The notes under the pieces were generated by a model. That model did no database searches, was not told where the DNA came from, and saw only the letters and a list, made by a program, of their open reading frames with translations. A stretch of 64,000 bases of DNA from Aphanothece hegewaldii CCALA 016 (GTDB lineage: Bacteria; Cyanobacteriota; Cyanobacteriia; Cyanobacteriales; Microcystaceae). A program made the translations under genes and the position numbers. This document shows, in pieces, positions 44,905 to 52,482 of the stretch (position 1 is the first letter of the stretch; each line of letters begins with the position of its first letter). The DNA lies in NCBI RefSeq assembly GCF_003007785.1, contig NZ_PXOH01000002.1:186001-250000 (forward strand), given 5' to 3'.

Positions 44905-45050
44905 CTAGATTACCATTACCTCAGTACACTTGGGAATTTGATTTAAGAAAAAAATTAATGCTTTTCCGATACCTTCTGCTAAACGTGGCGGTACAGCATT
45001 ACCAAGAAAGTCACATGGCTTTCTTCTAATTCTCTCATTTACTACACACA
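44905..45050 (-). pseudogene. C-terminal remnant of a DNA cytosine-5 methyltransferase
   Basis: A minus-strand frame, open from 45096 down to a TAG at 44905-44907, encodes RKPCDFLGNAVPPRLAEGIG followed by KALIFFLNQIPKCTEVMVI. GNAVPPRLAEGIGKAL is the motif X end of C5 cytosine methyltransferases. Upstream residues are only weakly gene-like and no start or catalytic Pro-Cys motif exists, so about 90 percent of the gene is gone. It fills much of the 353-base gap between the HEAT gene and hslO. The rest of the gap (45100-45252) holds the unannotated hslO leader. Confidence 0.6.
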
Positions 45051-45252
45051 TTATTGTAATCTTGTCAATAGCGAGTTTTTGCGAAGAAAGTCCACTTTAT
45101 TACTCTGAGAAATTTTGTTAACTTATATGAAGGGAATCATAAAAAGGCGTGAAGAAACAAGGCGAAACGAGTAAAAAGACGATCGGGTAATTTCATGCTC
45201 TTGTTTTTCTTTTACGTCGACATACACTCTTATTTTATAGGTTACATTTACG

Positions 45253-46152
45253 ATGGCAGCAGATCAATTAATACGCGCAACAGCCGCAGATGGTGGAATT
45301 AGAGCAGTAGGAGTGATTTCAACACGTCTTACAGAAGAAGCACGCCAACGCCACAAACTTTCTTATGTCGCTACAGCCGCGTTAGGACGGGCAATGACTT
45401 CGGGCTTATTACTAGCATCTAGTATGAAACGGGAAGGCTCACGAGTCAATATTCGCATCAAAGGTAATGGCCCGATGGGAGGTTTATTAGTCGATGCGGG
45501 TTTAGATGGTACAGTACGAGGTTATGTTGATAACCCAGATGTCGAATTACCTCCTAATGCTAAAGGTAAATTAGATGTTGGTGGTGCAATTGGACACGAA
45601 GGATATTTATATGTAGTTAGAGATGTGGGTTATGGCTATCCCTATTCCAGTACTGTTGAATTAGTTTCTGGGGAAGTTGGGGAAGATATAGCCAATTATC
45701 TCGTCACTTCAGAACAAACACCATCAGCTTTATTAGTTGGGGTATTTGTTGGACCCGAAGGCGTGACCGCATCTGGTGGTATCTTATTACAAGTGATGCC
45801 CAAAGCGGCCAGAGATGAAGATTTAGTCGCCATCCTAGAATCACGAGTTAGTGAATTAACGGGTTTTACGCCCTTGTTACGTTCGGGCAAAACCTTACAA
45901 GAAATCTTTCAACAATTACTCGGTGATTTAGGTTTAGTTATTTTACCAGAAGTTCAGATGATACGCTTTGACTGTAAGTGTTCTTTTGAACGGGTTTTAG
46001 GCGCACTAAAATTACTGGGTAAAGATGAGTTATTGGATATGATCGAAAAAGATAACGGTGCAGAAGCAACCTGTCATTTTTGCGGCGAGGTGTATCATGC
46101 GAGTAGTGACCATCTCATGCAGTTAATTGATGATTTACAGGCTACCGTATAG
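45253..46152 (+). CDS. hslO: Redox-regulated chaperone Hsp33
   Basis: Cytoplasmic holdase chaperone activated by oxidation of a zinc-bound Cys cluster. The 299 residues are normal length. N-terminal domain: RATAADGGIRAVGVISTRLT, IRIKGNGPMGGLLVDAGLDG and VELVSGEVGEDIANYL. The C-terminal redox switch has Cys in FDCKCSFERV and TCHFCGEVYH, the four zinc ligands. ispF follows 48 bases later, so a joint transcript is possible. Confidence 0.96.
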   Translation: MAADQLIRATAADGGIRAVGVISTRLTEEARQRHKLSYVATAALGRAMTSGLLLASSMKREGSRVNIRIKGNGPMGGLLVDAGLDGTVRGYVDNPDVELPPNAKGKLDVGGAIGHEGYLYVVRDVGYGYPYSSTVELVSGEVGEDIANYLVTSEQTPSALLVGVFVGPEGVTASGGILLQVMPKAARDEDLVAILESRVSELTGFTPLLRSGKTLQEIFQQLLGDLGLVILPEVQMIRFDCKCSFERVLGALKLLGKDELLDMIEKDNGAEATCHFCGEVYHASSDHLMQLIDDLQATV

Positions 46153-46200
46153 AGATAAAATCATCTAGACAAAGATATTCAAAACGCAGCAAAAATATAA

Positions 46201-46677
46201 ATGTCTATTCGTATCGGTAACGGTTACGATATCCATCGCTTAGTAGAAGGAAGACCCTTGATTTTAGGGGGTTTAAAAATAGCTCATACTGTAGGATTAT
46301 TAGGACACAGTGACGCTGATGTACTGACTCATGCGATTATGGATGCTATGCTTGGGGCATTAAGTTTGGGAGATATTGGGCATTATTTCCCCCCATCAGA
46401 TCCTCAATGGGCGGGGGCGAATAGTCTGTTATTATTGGCTTCTGTCAATCAGCTTATCCAAGAAAGAGGCTGGCAAATCGAAAATATTGACTCGGTTATT
46501 GTTGCAGAAAGACCCAAACTTAAGCCTCATTTACCCCAAATGCGCGAAAAAATAGCCAAAACTCTGAAGATTTCCCCCGAACAAGTTAGTATTAAAGCAA
46601 CGACTAATGAACAGTTAGGCCCAGTTGGGCGAGAAGAAGGTATTGCAGCTTATGCGGTGGCGTTACTGGTTTCTTAA
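46201..46677 (+). CDS. ispF: 2-C-methyl-D-erythritol 2,4-cyclodiphosphate synthase
   Basis: MEP-pathway enzyme that forms the cyclic diphosphate on the way to isoprenoids (carotenoids, phytol and quinone tails in this organism). The 158 residues are full length. Metal ligands are Asp10 and His12 in GNGYDIHRL and the His of [20 protein letters not shown]. Also present are [19 protein letters not shown] and [20 protein letters not shown]. The next gene starts 2 bases after its stop. Confidence 0.96.
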   Translation: MSIRIGNGYDIHRLVEGRPLILGGLKIAHTVGLLGHSDADVLTHAIMDAMLGALSLGDIGHYFPPSDPQWAGANSLLLLASVNQLIQERGWQIENIDSVIVAERPKLKPHLPQMREKIAKTLKISPEQVSIKATTNEQLGPVGREEGIAAYAVALLVS

Positions 46678-46679
46678 TT

Positions 46680-47267
46680 ATGCCTAATGTTTATATTATT
46701 GGCGGTGCAAATGGCTCAGGAAAAACGACTGTAGCAAAAAGATTATTACCCAACTTTCTTAACGTTTTTGAATATGTTAACGCTGATGAAATAGCAGTAG
46801 GATTATCGCCTTTTAAGCCAAATTCAGTAGCTATTCAAGCAGGAAAGTTGATGTTAGAACGGATCGAAACATTAAAAAATACGGGTGTTGATTTTGCCTT
46901 TGAAACTACTCTAGCTGCTCGTAACTTTGTTCGTATCCTACAAAGTTGTCAAGCTTTTGGCTATACGGTCAATTTAATTTATTTTTGGCTCTTAACTCCA
47001 GAATTAGCTATTTTTAGAGTTCGTAGACGAGTAGAAAGTGGAGGACATGATATCGCAGAAGAAGTGATTCGTCGTCGTTATGAACGTGGGCGTAGCAATT
47101 TAACTCAATTGTATTTACCTTTATGCGATCGCTGGATTATTTATAATAACTCTAGAAATGAGCCTCAATTAGTGGCTGAACGCCCACTTAATAAACAACC
47201 TATTATTTATGATTCCTCAATCTGGCAACAAATAACAGAAGTAACTCATGAAGAACAAAATTTCTGA
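46680..47267 (+). CDS. Zeta-toxin-like P-loop kinase
   Basis: A 195-residue soluble P-loop protein of the zeta toxin/AAA kinase group. Walker A is IIGGANGSGKTTVAKRLLPN (Lys15). Substrate-binding-type residues lie in YVNADEIAVGLSPF and DFAFETTLAARNFVRIL. The lid is VRRRVESGGHDIAEEVIRRR, with the paired Arg typical of the family. Zeta toxins phosphorylate UDP-N-acetylglucosamine; stand-alone chromosomal relatives may have other substrates. The downstream small gene overlaps it by 20 bases and is the natural candidate for its partner. It lies 2 bases after ispF, an unusual place for a toxin. Confidence 0.85.
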   Translation: MPNVYIIGGANGSGKTTVAKRLLPNFLNVFEYVNADEIAVGLSPFKPNSVAIQAGKLMLERIETLKNTGVDFAFETTLAARNFVRILQSCQAFGYTVNLIYFWLLTPELAIFRVRRRVESGGHDIAEEVIRRRYERGRSNLTQLYLPLCDRWIIYNNSRNEPQLVAERPLNKQPIIYDSSIWQQITEVTHEEQNF

Positions 47268-47427
47268 TCAATTATCCAGTCAAATCGATGCGGGTGTCAA
47301 AGCGGCTATTGCAGAAGCGATCGAAAGACATCGTAAACTAGGAGAATCTATCAGTATCTTAAAAGATGGTCAAATTGTCACCCTAAGCGCCGATGAAATT
47401 TTTTCTTTGACGGAAAAATCTAATTAA
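47248..47427 (+). CDS. 59-residue partner of zeta-like kinase, possible antitoxin
   Basis: A 59-codon frame starting MKNKISDQLSSQIDAGVKAA, then IAEAIERHRKLGESISILKD, then GQIVTLSADEIFSLTEKSN. It overlaps the end of the zeta-like gene by 20 bases in another frame. A helical N-terminus is followed by a small beta hairpin. I recall the same small gene after zeta-like genes in other cyanobacteria. An antitoxin role is inferred from position and size; it does not look like the epsilon antitoxin. Confidence 0.62.
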   Translation: MKNKISDQLSSQIDAGVKAAIAEAIERHRKLGESISILKDGQIVTLSADEIFSLTEKSN

Positions 47428-47540
47428 CCTAAATTAAATATAGTAGTTCGTTACAAACTGTTAGAGATTGCAGAAAATTGTTATGTCTGTGGGTAAAATC
47501 GGGAAACATATCTCTAAACGATTGATTCATAGATTAAAAA

Positions 47541-48725
47541 ATGTTTAAAACAATTTTAGGATTGTCATTAGCGACTTTAGCGATTTCTAGTCAGTCCGCT
47601 TTGGCTAGTAATTTTGTTCCTACGGTTCTCCAAACAGGTTTACAAAGTCCCAGAGGCATGACTTTCGGTCCCGATGGTAAACTATATCTTACAGAAGCGG
47701 GCACTGGCGGAAATGGGGCTTGTGTTCCTTCGCCTAGCGCACCTGGTCAAACTCTATGTTATGGTGCTACAAGCTCCCTTGCACGTCTGGATCTTCAAAG
47801 TAATACACTTGAACGCATTACAACGGGTTTACCTTCTCTTGCTTTAGCAGATGGAGGAGATGCTACGGGACTTCAAGATGTTTCTTTTGATGCGAATGGT
47901 AATTTATATGGTGTGATTGGATTTGCGAGTAATCCATCGAATCGTGATACCGTTATTGAGGTACAAGATTTCGCTCATTTGATTAAAATTGACTTATCGA
48001 ATCCCTCCCAATGGTCATTAGTAACGGATATTGCCCAATACGAAATAGATAATAATCCTGATGGGGGCGATGTCGTTAGTAATCCTTTTTCGGTTGCGGT
48101 TCAAGGGAATAATATTTATGCAACAGATGGCGGAGGTAATGCTCTTTATACCATTAATAATGATGGAACCATTTCTACAGTTACAGTAGTTCCAAAACGC
48201 GATGTTTCTAATCCAATTCCTGGGCTACCAGATCCTTTCCCCATGCAAGCTGTACCAACTGGAATAGCGATCGGTCCAGATCAAGCAGTCTATTTATCTG
48301 AGTATACCGGATTTCCTTTTCCTCCTGGTGGCGCGAATATTTATCGCTATAACCAAGGAAATTTAGACATTTATGCCAGTGGTTTTACGAATATTATCGA
48401 TATTGCTTTCGCCCCAGATAATAGTCTTTATGTCCTTGAATATGCCACCGATACTTTAGGAGGAAATTCTCAGGGTAATCTCTGGAAAGTCAAGCCAGAT
48501 GGAACAAAAGAGAATGTTTATAATCAAGATTTAATAAATCCTACTGGTTTAGCAATTAGTCCCGACGGAAAAATATATATTGCAAATAAAGGATATATTG
48601 CAGGTGAAGGAGAATTAATTCAATTACAATCAGTTCCAGAAAAACAAACACCATTAGGTGTATTATTAACGACATCTTTGTGTGTTTTCCTCTTAAAAAA
48701 ACAAAATAAACAGATTAACCCTTAG
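47541..48725 (+). CDS. ScyD/ScyE family secreted beta-propeller protein
   Basis: A 394-residue protein with a signal peptide (about 1-22, ending SQSALASN). NHL-like beta-propeller blades follow, of the ScyD/ScyE family: VLQTGLQSPRGMTFGPDGKL, YLTEAGTGGNGACVPSPSAP, TGLQDVSFDANGNLYGVIG and GIAIGPDQAVYLSEYTG. The last 30 residues resemble a PEP-CTERM sorting signal: a VPEK motif in place of VPEP, a hydrophobic helix (LGVLLTTSLCVFLL), and a basic end (KKQNKQ). ScyD/E proteins accompany scytonemin sunscreen genes in some strains, but no scytonemin biosynthesis genes are here, so the role is open. Confidence 0.85.
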   Translation: MFKTILGLSLATLAISSQSALASNFVPTVLQTGLQSPRGMTFGPDGKLYLTEAGTGGNGACVPSPSAPGQTLCYGATSSLARLDLQSNTLERITTGLPSLALADGGDATGLQDVSFDANGNLYGVIGFASNPSNRDTVIEVQDFAHLIKIDLSNPSQWSLVTDIAQYEIDNNPDGGDVVSNPFSVAVQGNNIYATDGGGNALYTINNDGTISTVTVVPKRDVSNPIPGLPDPFPMQAVPTGIAIGPDQAVYLSEYTGFPFPPGGANIYRYNQGNLDIYASGFTNIIDIAFAPDNSLYVLEYATDTLGGNSQGNLWKVKPDGTKENVYNQDLINPTGLAISPDGKIYIANKGYIAGEGELIQLQSVPEKQTPLGVLLTTSLCVFLLKKQNKQINP

Positions 48726-48804
48726 CTAAAGAATTCTTGAACTCGCTAGAATAAAGAATAGAACTAGATCAACTGTAATAAAAACAAAGAGAAGAGAAAA
48801 ACGG

Positions 48805-49164
48805 ATGACTCAAGCTACTCAAACCCAAGCCCAAAGAGGCATTCAACTCACAGAAACCGCCCTGAGACACGTCACTATGTTACGAGATCAGCAAGGGAAA
48901 GATCTATACTTGCGCGTCGGAGTTCGTCAGGGAGGATGTTCGGGAATGTCTTATATGATGGACTTTGATGATCCCAAGAATATTGGCGAACATGACGAAG
49001 TTTTTGACTATGATGGCTTTAAAATTATCTGCGATCGCAAAAGTTTACTCTATCTCTATGGTCTAGTACTAGATTACAGCAACGCCATGATTGGTGGTGG
49101 CTTTCAATTTACGAACCCAAATGCGGCTCAGACTTGTGGGTGTGGTAAGTCTTTTGGTGTTTAA
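48805..49164 (+). CDS. A-type iron-sulfur carrier (SufA/IscA/HesB)
   Basis: A 119-residue A-type carrier that delivers Fe-S clusters to target proteins. Family marks: [33 protein letters not shown] with Cys45, and the C-terminal [10 protein letters not shown] with Cys111 and Cys113, which gives the three-Cys set. It is soluble. The ATG follows AAGAGAAGAG. In cyanobacteria this type is usually annotated SufA/IscA2; I cannot choose between those names on sequence alone. A strong hairpin follows the stop. Confidence 0.93.
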   Translation: MTQATQTQAQRGIQLTETALRHVTMLRDQQGKDLYLRVGVRQGGCSGMSYMMDFDDPKNIGEHDEVFDYDGFKIICDRKSLLYLYGLVLDYSNAMIGGGFQFTNPNAAQTCGCGKSFGV

Positions 49165-49174
49165 TAATAAGTTG

Positions 49175-49191
49175 GGTGGGCATAACCCACC
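49175..49191 (+). terminator. Hairpin after SufA-type gene
   Basis: GGTGGG-CATAA-CCCACC (49175-49191), followed by TTTGACTTT, 10 bases after the stop codon. A likely transcript end, although the T tract is weak. The hairpin sequence also resembles a common cyanobacterial intergenic repeat. Confidence 0.45.
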
Positions 49192-49217
49192 TTTGACTTT
49201 ACATGAAAGGAAAATAA

Positions 49218-49637
49218 ATGACAGAAATAGCAACAACCCTCTTTGAAGAAGGATTAAAACGGTATCAAGAGGGAGAAGCACCCGAAGTATTACTCCCAGT
49301 TTTTCAAGATATTTGCGATCGCACCCCAAAAAATGCCTCGGCATGGGCTTGTGTAGCATGGTTATACTTATTGATGGATAAACCCAAAACCGCCCTCAAA
49401 GCAGCCCAAAAAAGCGTTAAACTAGATGCAACTTCACCTCAAGCTAGAATTAACTTAGCCTTAGCAATCTTAGATTCTGGTGAAAAGGGCGTGCGTCCCC
49501 ATATTCAAGTTGTCCAACAAATTATGACCCTAGATGCTGAGATCCGTAAAGATATCGAAGAAAATATCGAAGATGGACTCAGCAGAAAACCCGACTGGGA
49601 AAGCTTAAAACGTATTAAATCTTGGTTGAATTCTTAA
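49218..49637 (+). CDS. TPR repeat protein
   Basis: A 139-residue soluble helical protein with two or three tetratricopeptide repeats: AWACVAWLYLLMDKPKTALK and AAQKSVKLDATSPQARINLA. Both have the small-large residue spacing of TPRs, and a long helix ends the chain. No partner is known. It lies just before the M48 peptidase gene (14 bases between the stop and the chosen ATG), so co-transcription is likely, and the TPR protein might act with the peptidase. Confidence 0.82.
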   Translation: MTEIATTLFEEGLKRYQEGEAPEVLLPVFQDICDRTPKNASAWACVAWLYLLMDKPKTALKAAQKSVKLDATSPQARINLALAILDSGEKGVRPHIQVVQQIMTLDAEIRKDIEENIEDGLSRKPDWESLKRIKSWLNS

Positions 49638-49651
49638 CCTACAATAATTCT

Positions 49652-50527
49652 ATGGGACTCGAAAAATCCTTACTCATTGGACTAAGAGCAGATGATTTTC
49701 GTCATCCTCTTGACTTACAAGCGACTAATACCCTAAAACAGTTACCAGGACTAGATGTCGCCATTAGAAGCTTACTAGGAAACGTAGCCGAACAGTTTTT
49801 CTATCTCAACAATATCGCCTCTAGTGTTTTGGTGGGAGAAAAACAACTCCCCCACTTGCATAAATTACTCATTGATGCTTGTTCGACTCTAGACTTAGAA
49901 CCGCCACAACTCTACGTTCAACAAAACCCCGTACCCAATGCTTATACATTCGCCATGCGGGGAAAACAACCCTTTATGGTGTTGCATACTTCCCTCATTG
50001 ATCTCCTCACCCCCGAAGAAATTCAAGCCGTGATCGCCCATGAATTAGGTCATCTAAAATGTGAACATGGGGTTTATCTGACGATGGCAAATATCATGAT
50101 TCTCGCGGCGGGACTTTTTCCCAATTGGGGTACAATGATTGCTCAGTCGCTACAAATGAGGATGCTAGAATGGGTTAGATGTGCTGAATTCAGTTGCGAT
50201 CGCGCAGCTTTACTCGCTGTACAAGATCCCAAAGTCGTCATGTCAGTGTTAATGAAACTCGCGGGCGGATCTCCCACACTTGCCCCCCAGCTTAACTTAG
50301 ATGCCTTTATCGAACAAGCTAGAGCCTATGAGACATTCTCGACAAGCGAAATAGGAGAAATGCTCAAATCGGCTCAAACTCAACAGTTAACCCATCCCGT
50401 CCCCGTATTAAGAGCAAAAGAGATCGATCGCTGGGCTAGTTCTCCAGCTTACTCCAGCTTGCTAGAAAAGCGCAAAACAGGTTATAATAGTGAAGCGCAA
50501 TTCAAGGGCGAATGGCGGAATTGGTAG
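49652..50527 (+). CDS. M48 family zinc metallopeptidase
   Basis: A 291-residue peptidase. I chose the ATG (MGLEKSLLIG) over a TTG ten codons upstream that overlaps the TPR gene. The zinc motif is AVIAHELGHLKCEHG (His130, Glu131, His134), with the third ligand Glu likely in VRCAEFSCDRAALLAV. One hydrophobic stretch follows the motif (MANIMILAAGLFPNW). It resembles HtpX/Oma1-type membrane quality-control proteases. The last 22 bases of the reading frame, coding the tail GEWRNW and the stop, are also the 5' end of tRNA-Leu, so the C-terminus is defined by the tRNA. Confidence 0.9.
   Translation: MGLEKSLLIGLRADDFRHPLDLQATNTLKQLPGLDVAIRSLLGNVAEQFFYLNNIASSVLVGEKQLPHLHKLLIDACSTLDLEPPQLYVQQNPVPNAYTFAMRGKQPFMVLHTSLIDLLTPEEIQAVIAHELGHLKCEHGVYLTMANIMILAAGLFPNWGTMIAQSLQMRMLEWVRCAEFSCDRAALLAVQDPKVVMSVLMKLAGGSPTLAPQLNLDAFIEQARAYETFSTSEIGEMLKSAQTQQLTHPVPVLRAKEIDRWASSPAYSSLLEKRKTGYNSEAQFKGEWRNW
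50459..50488 (+). promoter_or_regulatory. Sigma-70-type promoter of tRNA-Leu, inside the M48 gene
   Basis: TTGCTA (50459-50464), 18 bases, then a perfect TATAAT (50483-50488). Transcription would begin near 50495, about 11 bases before the tRNA. It lies wholly within the coding sequence of the peptidase. Confidence 0.65.
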
Positions 50528-50590
50528 ACGCACCGCACTCAAAATGCGGCGGGGCAGCCCCCCGTGTCGGTTCGAGTCCGACTCCGCCCA
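50506..50590 (+). tRNA. trnL: tRNA-Leu (anticodon CAA)
   Basis: An 85-nt class II tRNA. Acceptor stem GGGCGAA pairs with TCCGCCC (one A-C mismatch at position 6-67) and the discriminator is A. D stem is GCG/CGC and the anticodon stem is CCGCA/TGCGG with loop CTCAAAA, giving anticodon CAA (reads UUG). A long variable arm is rich in G and C. T arm is GTCGG-TTCGAGT-CCGAC. CCA is not encoded. Its first 22 bases overlap the end of the M48 peptidase gene on the same strand. Confidence 0.95.
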
Positions 50591-50601
50591 TATATTATTC
50601 T

Positions 50602-50640
50602 GTAGGGGTTTGGTTGTTAAACCCGTTTGGTGGTCAAAAC
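50602..50640. repeat. Dispersed palindromic repeat, GTAGGGG...TTTGG family, copy 4
   Basis: TGTAGGGGTTTGG with GGGTTT/AAACCC (50606-50624) and a second small inverted repeat (GTTT...AAAC) to 50640. It sits 12 bases after tRNA-Leu and may end its transcript. Confidence 0.5.
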
Positions 50641-50650
50641 CCACATCTAT

Positions 50651-50992
50651 TTATTTATCGTTAGTTTTTTCTTTTTTTTCTGCAACCTGAACCGTAATAT
50701 CAACATTTAACCTTTTACGAAACACATTAAGGATAGCAATTAAATTGTTCATTGTCGGGTTGCCTTTTGTCGACAACATTCTATGAAGACTTTTGCTTGG
50801 TTTAGAGGTAGACATTGCAAGTTCTTCAAATCCCACAGTTGAATTAACAAGCTCTTTTAATATAAGCTTTGCGGTTTCTGTCTCACCGTTTAAAAAAAGA
50901 TTAATCGCTTCATTAAATAATGCTCTGGCGAATTCGGGGTCTTTTTTAACTCTCTCGTTGACTGTTTCTTTAAAATCTCTAGTTAGTTTCAT
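50651..50992 (-). CDS. HTH antitoxin-like protein (HigA/addiction-module type)
   Basis: A 113-residue DNA-binding protein. An N-terminal helical part (MKLTRDFKETVNERVKKDPE) and a middle helix precede an HTH region (VGFEELAMSTSKPSKSLHRM, then LSTKGNPTMNNLIAILNVFR) matching the putative addiction-module antidote family. The C-terminus is very Lys-rich (VAEKKEKTNDK). The usual toxin gene lies just upstream, but only its last third survives (50998-51183). With the toxin lost it may still repress its own promoter or act as an orphan antitoxin. Confidence 0.8.
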   Translation of the reverse strand: MKLTRDFKETVNERVKKDPEFARALFNEAINLFLNGETETAKLILKELVNSTVGFEELAMSTSKPSKSLHRMLSTKGNPTMNNLIAILNVFRKRLNVDITVQVAEKKEKTNDK

Positions 50993-50997
50993 AGTAA

Positions 50998-51183
50998 TTA
51001 TCGCTCTTTTTTGAATTTTTTCTCTTTTTTAACCTCTTTTTTGCGTGTTTTATACTCTTGATATAATTTTTTGGCTTCTTTAATATCAGATTGTTGGCTT
51101 TTCTTTGTTCCACCACCAAACAAAATTATAAGATAAGTAGTTAAGCGAAATAAATTACCTATCGAACAGGAATGAAATTTTTG
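50998..51183 (-). pseudogene. C-terminal remnant of a RelE/ParE-type toxin
   Basis: A minus-strand frame of 61 codons, closed upstream by a TAG (51184-51186) and with no start codon, encodes GNLFRLTTYLIILFGGGTKK, then SQQSDIKEAKKLYQEYKTRK and a Lys-rich tail. The LIILFGGGTKKSQQSDIKEA segment is the characteristic end of addiction-module killer proteins, which are about 100 residues. The first half is missing. The stop is 5 bases before the antitoxin-like gene's ATG, the normal toxin-antitoxin spacing. Confidence 0.65.
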
Positions 51184-51231
51184 CTATACAAGGAAAGTTA
51201 TTAGTAAATAATTTAGCACAGGTACTTATCA

Positions 51232-51290
51232 TTTATAGCCGCAGTTAACACCCGCGACTTTCAGTCATGAGTGTTCACGGCGGTTATAAA
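51232..51290. repeat. Long imperfect inverted repeat
   Basis: TTTATAGCCGC (51232-51242) pairs with GCGGTTATAAA (51280-51290), 11 bp with a single G-T wobble. An inner AACAC/GTGTT pairing (51247-51251 with 51271-51275) surrounds CCGCGACTTTCAGTC. The motif recalls sequence near IS607/IS200-type elements in cyanobacteria, from memory only. It lies 3' of the gene at 51325. The rest of this gap holds only the toxin remnant. Confidence 0.45.
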
Positions 51291-51324
51291 CTGGTTGAAA
51301 TATAGTTTAAAATCGCACCTCGAA

Positions 51325-51984
51325 TTAATTTCCTTTGAAGCGATTGTTTATTTCAATATTTTCACCAGGAAATATCTGCTGATGAGTGATAACTGTAGCT
51401 GAAGCTGACAAAACCATTATTAGCAAAATAATAACAGCGCATCCACATCCACATCCCATCATACCTACATCAGAGTTTTTTTGAGCATTGAGTTGATGTT
51501 GTTCATAAATTTCTAACTCAGCTTCCACTATGAATAATCCTTCCTCAATCTTATCGGGATTAGAATAATTTTCCACTATTTTTTGTAAAATATAGCCCCC
51601 CGCAGGAGACGTGGTAATTAAACAACGTCTTCCATCAAAAAATTCCAGTTCTAAATTAATTGTAACTACTGAAGCTCCTGCCGATGCACCAACTACTGTC
51701 CCGATGATTGCTCCAGTTTCTCCAAATAATAAACCTCCTGCCAATCCTCCTAAAAGTCCTCCTGCCACAACTTCATTGGAGTCAGATTTTAAGGTGTGAT
51801 ACAAAACACTTTTTAATTCATTTCTTAGATCTAAAGCCAGTTCATAAATTTTATAATTAGAATTTCCTGTCAAACCCTTATAAACTTTTTCTTTGGTTTT
51901 TAACAGCATTTCATAACCGTTCGCAGTTAATAATTGATAAGTCCCCTTTGGAATATCCCCTATCAAAACTGTTAGGGTTTCCAA
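51325..51984 (-). CDS. Glycine-zipper membrane protein of unknown function
   Basis: I do not recognise this 219-residue protein. The N-terminal 75 residues are soluble. A glycine-rich zipper follows (about 77-105, GGLLGGLAGGLLFGETGAII and GTVVGASAGAS), then a domain with FFDGRRCLITTSPAGGYILQ, then a membrane helix preceded by a Cys cluster (MGCGCGCAVIILLIMVLSAS) and a short tail. Glycine zippers insert into or cross membranes, as in pore-forming and channel proteins. It stands alone in the scrap region downstream of the tRNA. Confidence 0.6.
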   Translation of the reverse strand: METLTVLIGDIPKGTYQLLTANGYEMLLKTKEKVYKGLTGNSNYKIYELALDLRNELKSVLYHTLKSDSNEVVAGGLLGGLAGGLLFGETGAIIGTVVGASAGASVVTINLELEFFDGRRCLITTSPAGGYILQKIVENYSNPDKIEEGLFIVEAELEIYEQHQLNAQKNSDVGMMGCGCGCAVIILLIMVLSASATVITHQQIFPGENIEINNRFKGN

Positions 51985-52071
51985 ATTATCGGGTTTTATG
52001 ATTTCATTGACTTCAATAATTTGGTAATTTTGTCTAATTTCTTGGTGTGAAGATAGGCGATGTGTACCCTT

Positions 52072-52221
52072 TTATGGTAAATTTCTTGACGGGGAGATTA
52101 AATTACTACTCGACTGATTCTCTATAAATTCTTTTTTTCCACACTTACTACAAACCCATCGATTACTCGATTTTAGAAACGACATTTTATTGTCGCAGTT
52201 TTTACATAATTTAGTTTCCAT
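52072..52221 (-). CDS. 49-residue zinc-ribbon protein
   Basis: An open frame of 49 codons: METKLCKNCDNKMSFLKSSN, then RWVCSKCGKKEFIENQSSSN. Two CxxC pairs (Cys6 and Cys9, Cys24 and Cys27) form a rubredoxin-like zinc ribbon, with a disordered Ser-rich tail. GAGGG lies upstream at suitable distance. Function unknown; a regulatory or protein-binding role is usual for such small ribbons. Confidence 0.5.
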   Translation of the reverse strand: METKLCKNCDNKMSFLKSSNRWVCSKCGKKEFIENQSSSNLISPSRNLP

Positions 52222-52223
52222 AA

Positions 52224-52482
52224 GTTAATACCCTCAAGGTTACAGTGATAGTGTTCCCTGAGAAATGGGTGAAATCGACAGTTGCAGAGGTGAAGAACTC
52301 AACTGGTCAGGATAAGTACATACAATTCGCTTTAAACCGATGTCTTGACCAACGGTACTGATAAGGACAGGTTGGCAGCAATCAAAATCGTTTTTGACAA
52401 CGCTCACAAATGGCATGAGTGCCAACTGGAACAAAGACTAGAAAAAATTGAAAAAATATTGATGAATAAAGATGATAAATAA
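52224..52482 (+). pseudogene. Frameshifted small gene
   Basis: Two overlapping plus-strand frames read as one protein if a single extra T at 52359 is removed. The first part, with GTG starts such as the one at 52245, contains VAEVKNSTGQDKYIQFALNR and then CLDQRY. The second part is DKDRLAAIKIVFDNAHKWHE and then CQLEQRLEKIEKILMNKDDK. Composition is protein-like in both parts, and they join exactly at the frameshift. No family recognised. It could also be two unrelated small frames. Confidence 0.4.

Noticed and set aside
47541..48725. Scytonemin gene cluster
   Set aside because: Only a ScyD/E-like propeller is present; no ScyA, B, C or F-type gene is nearby.
52240..52434. Minus-strand 64-residue frame
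   Set aside because: It lies opposite two plus-strand frames that join into one protein-like sequence; its own translation shows no pattern.
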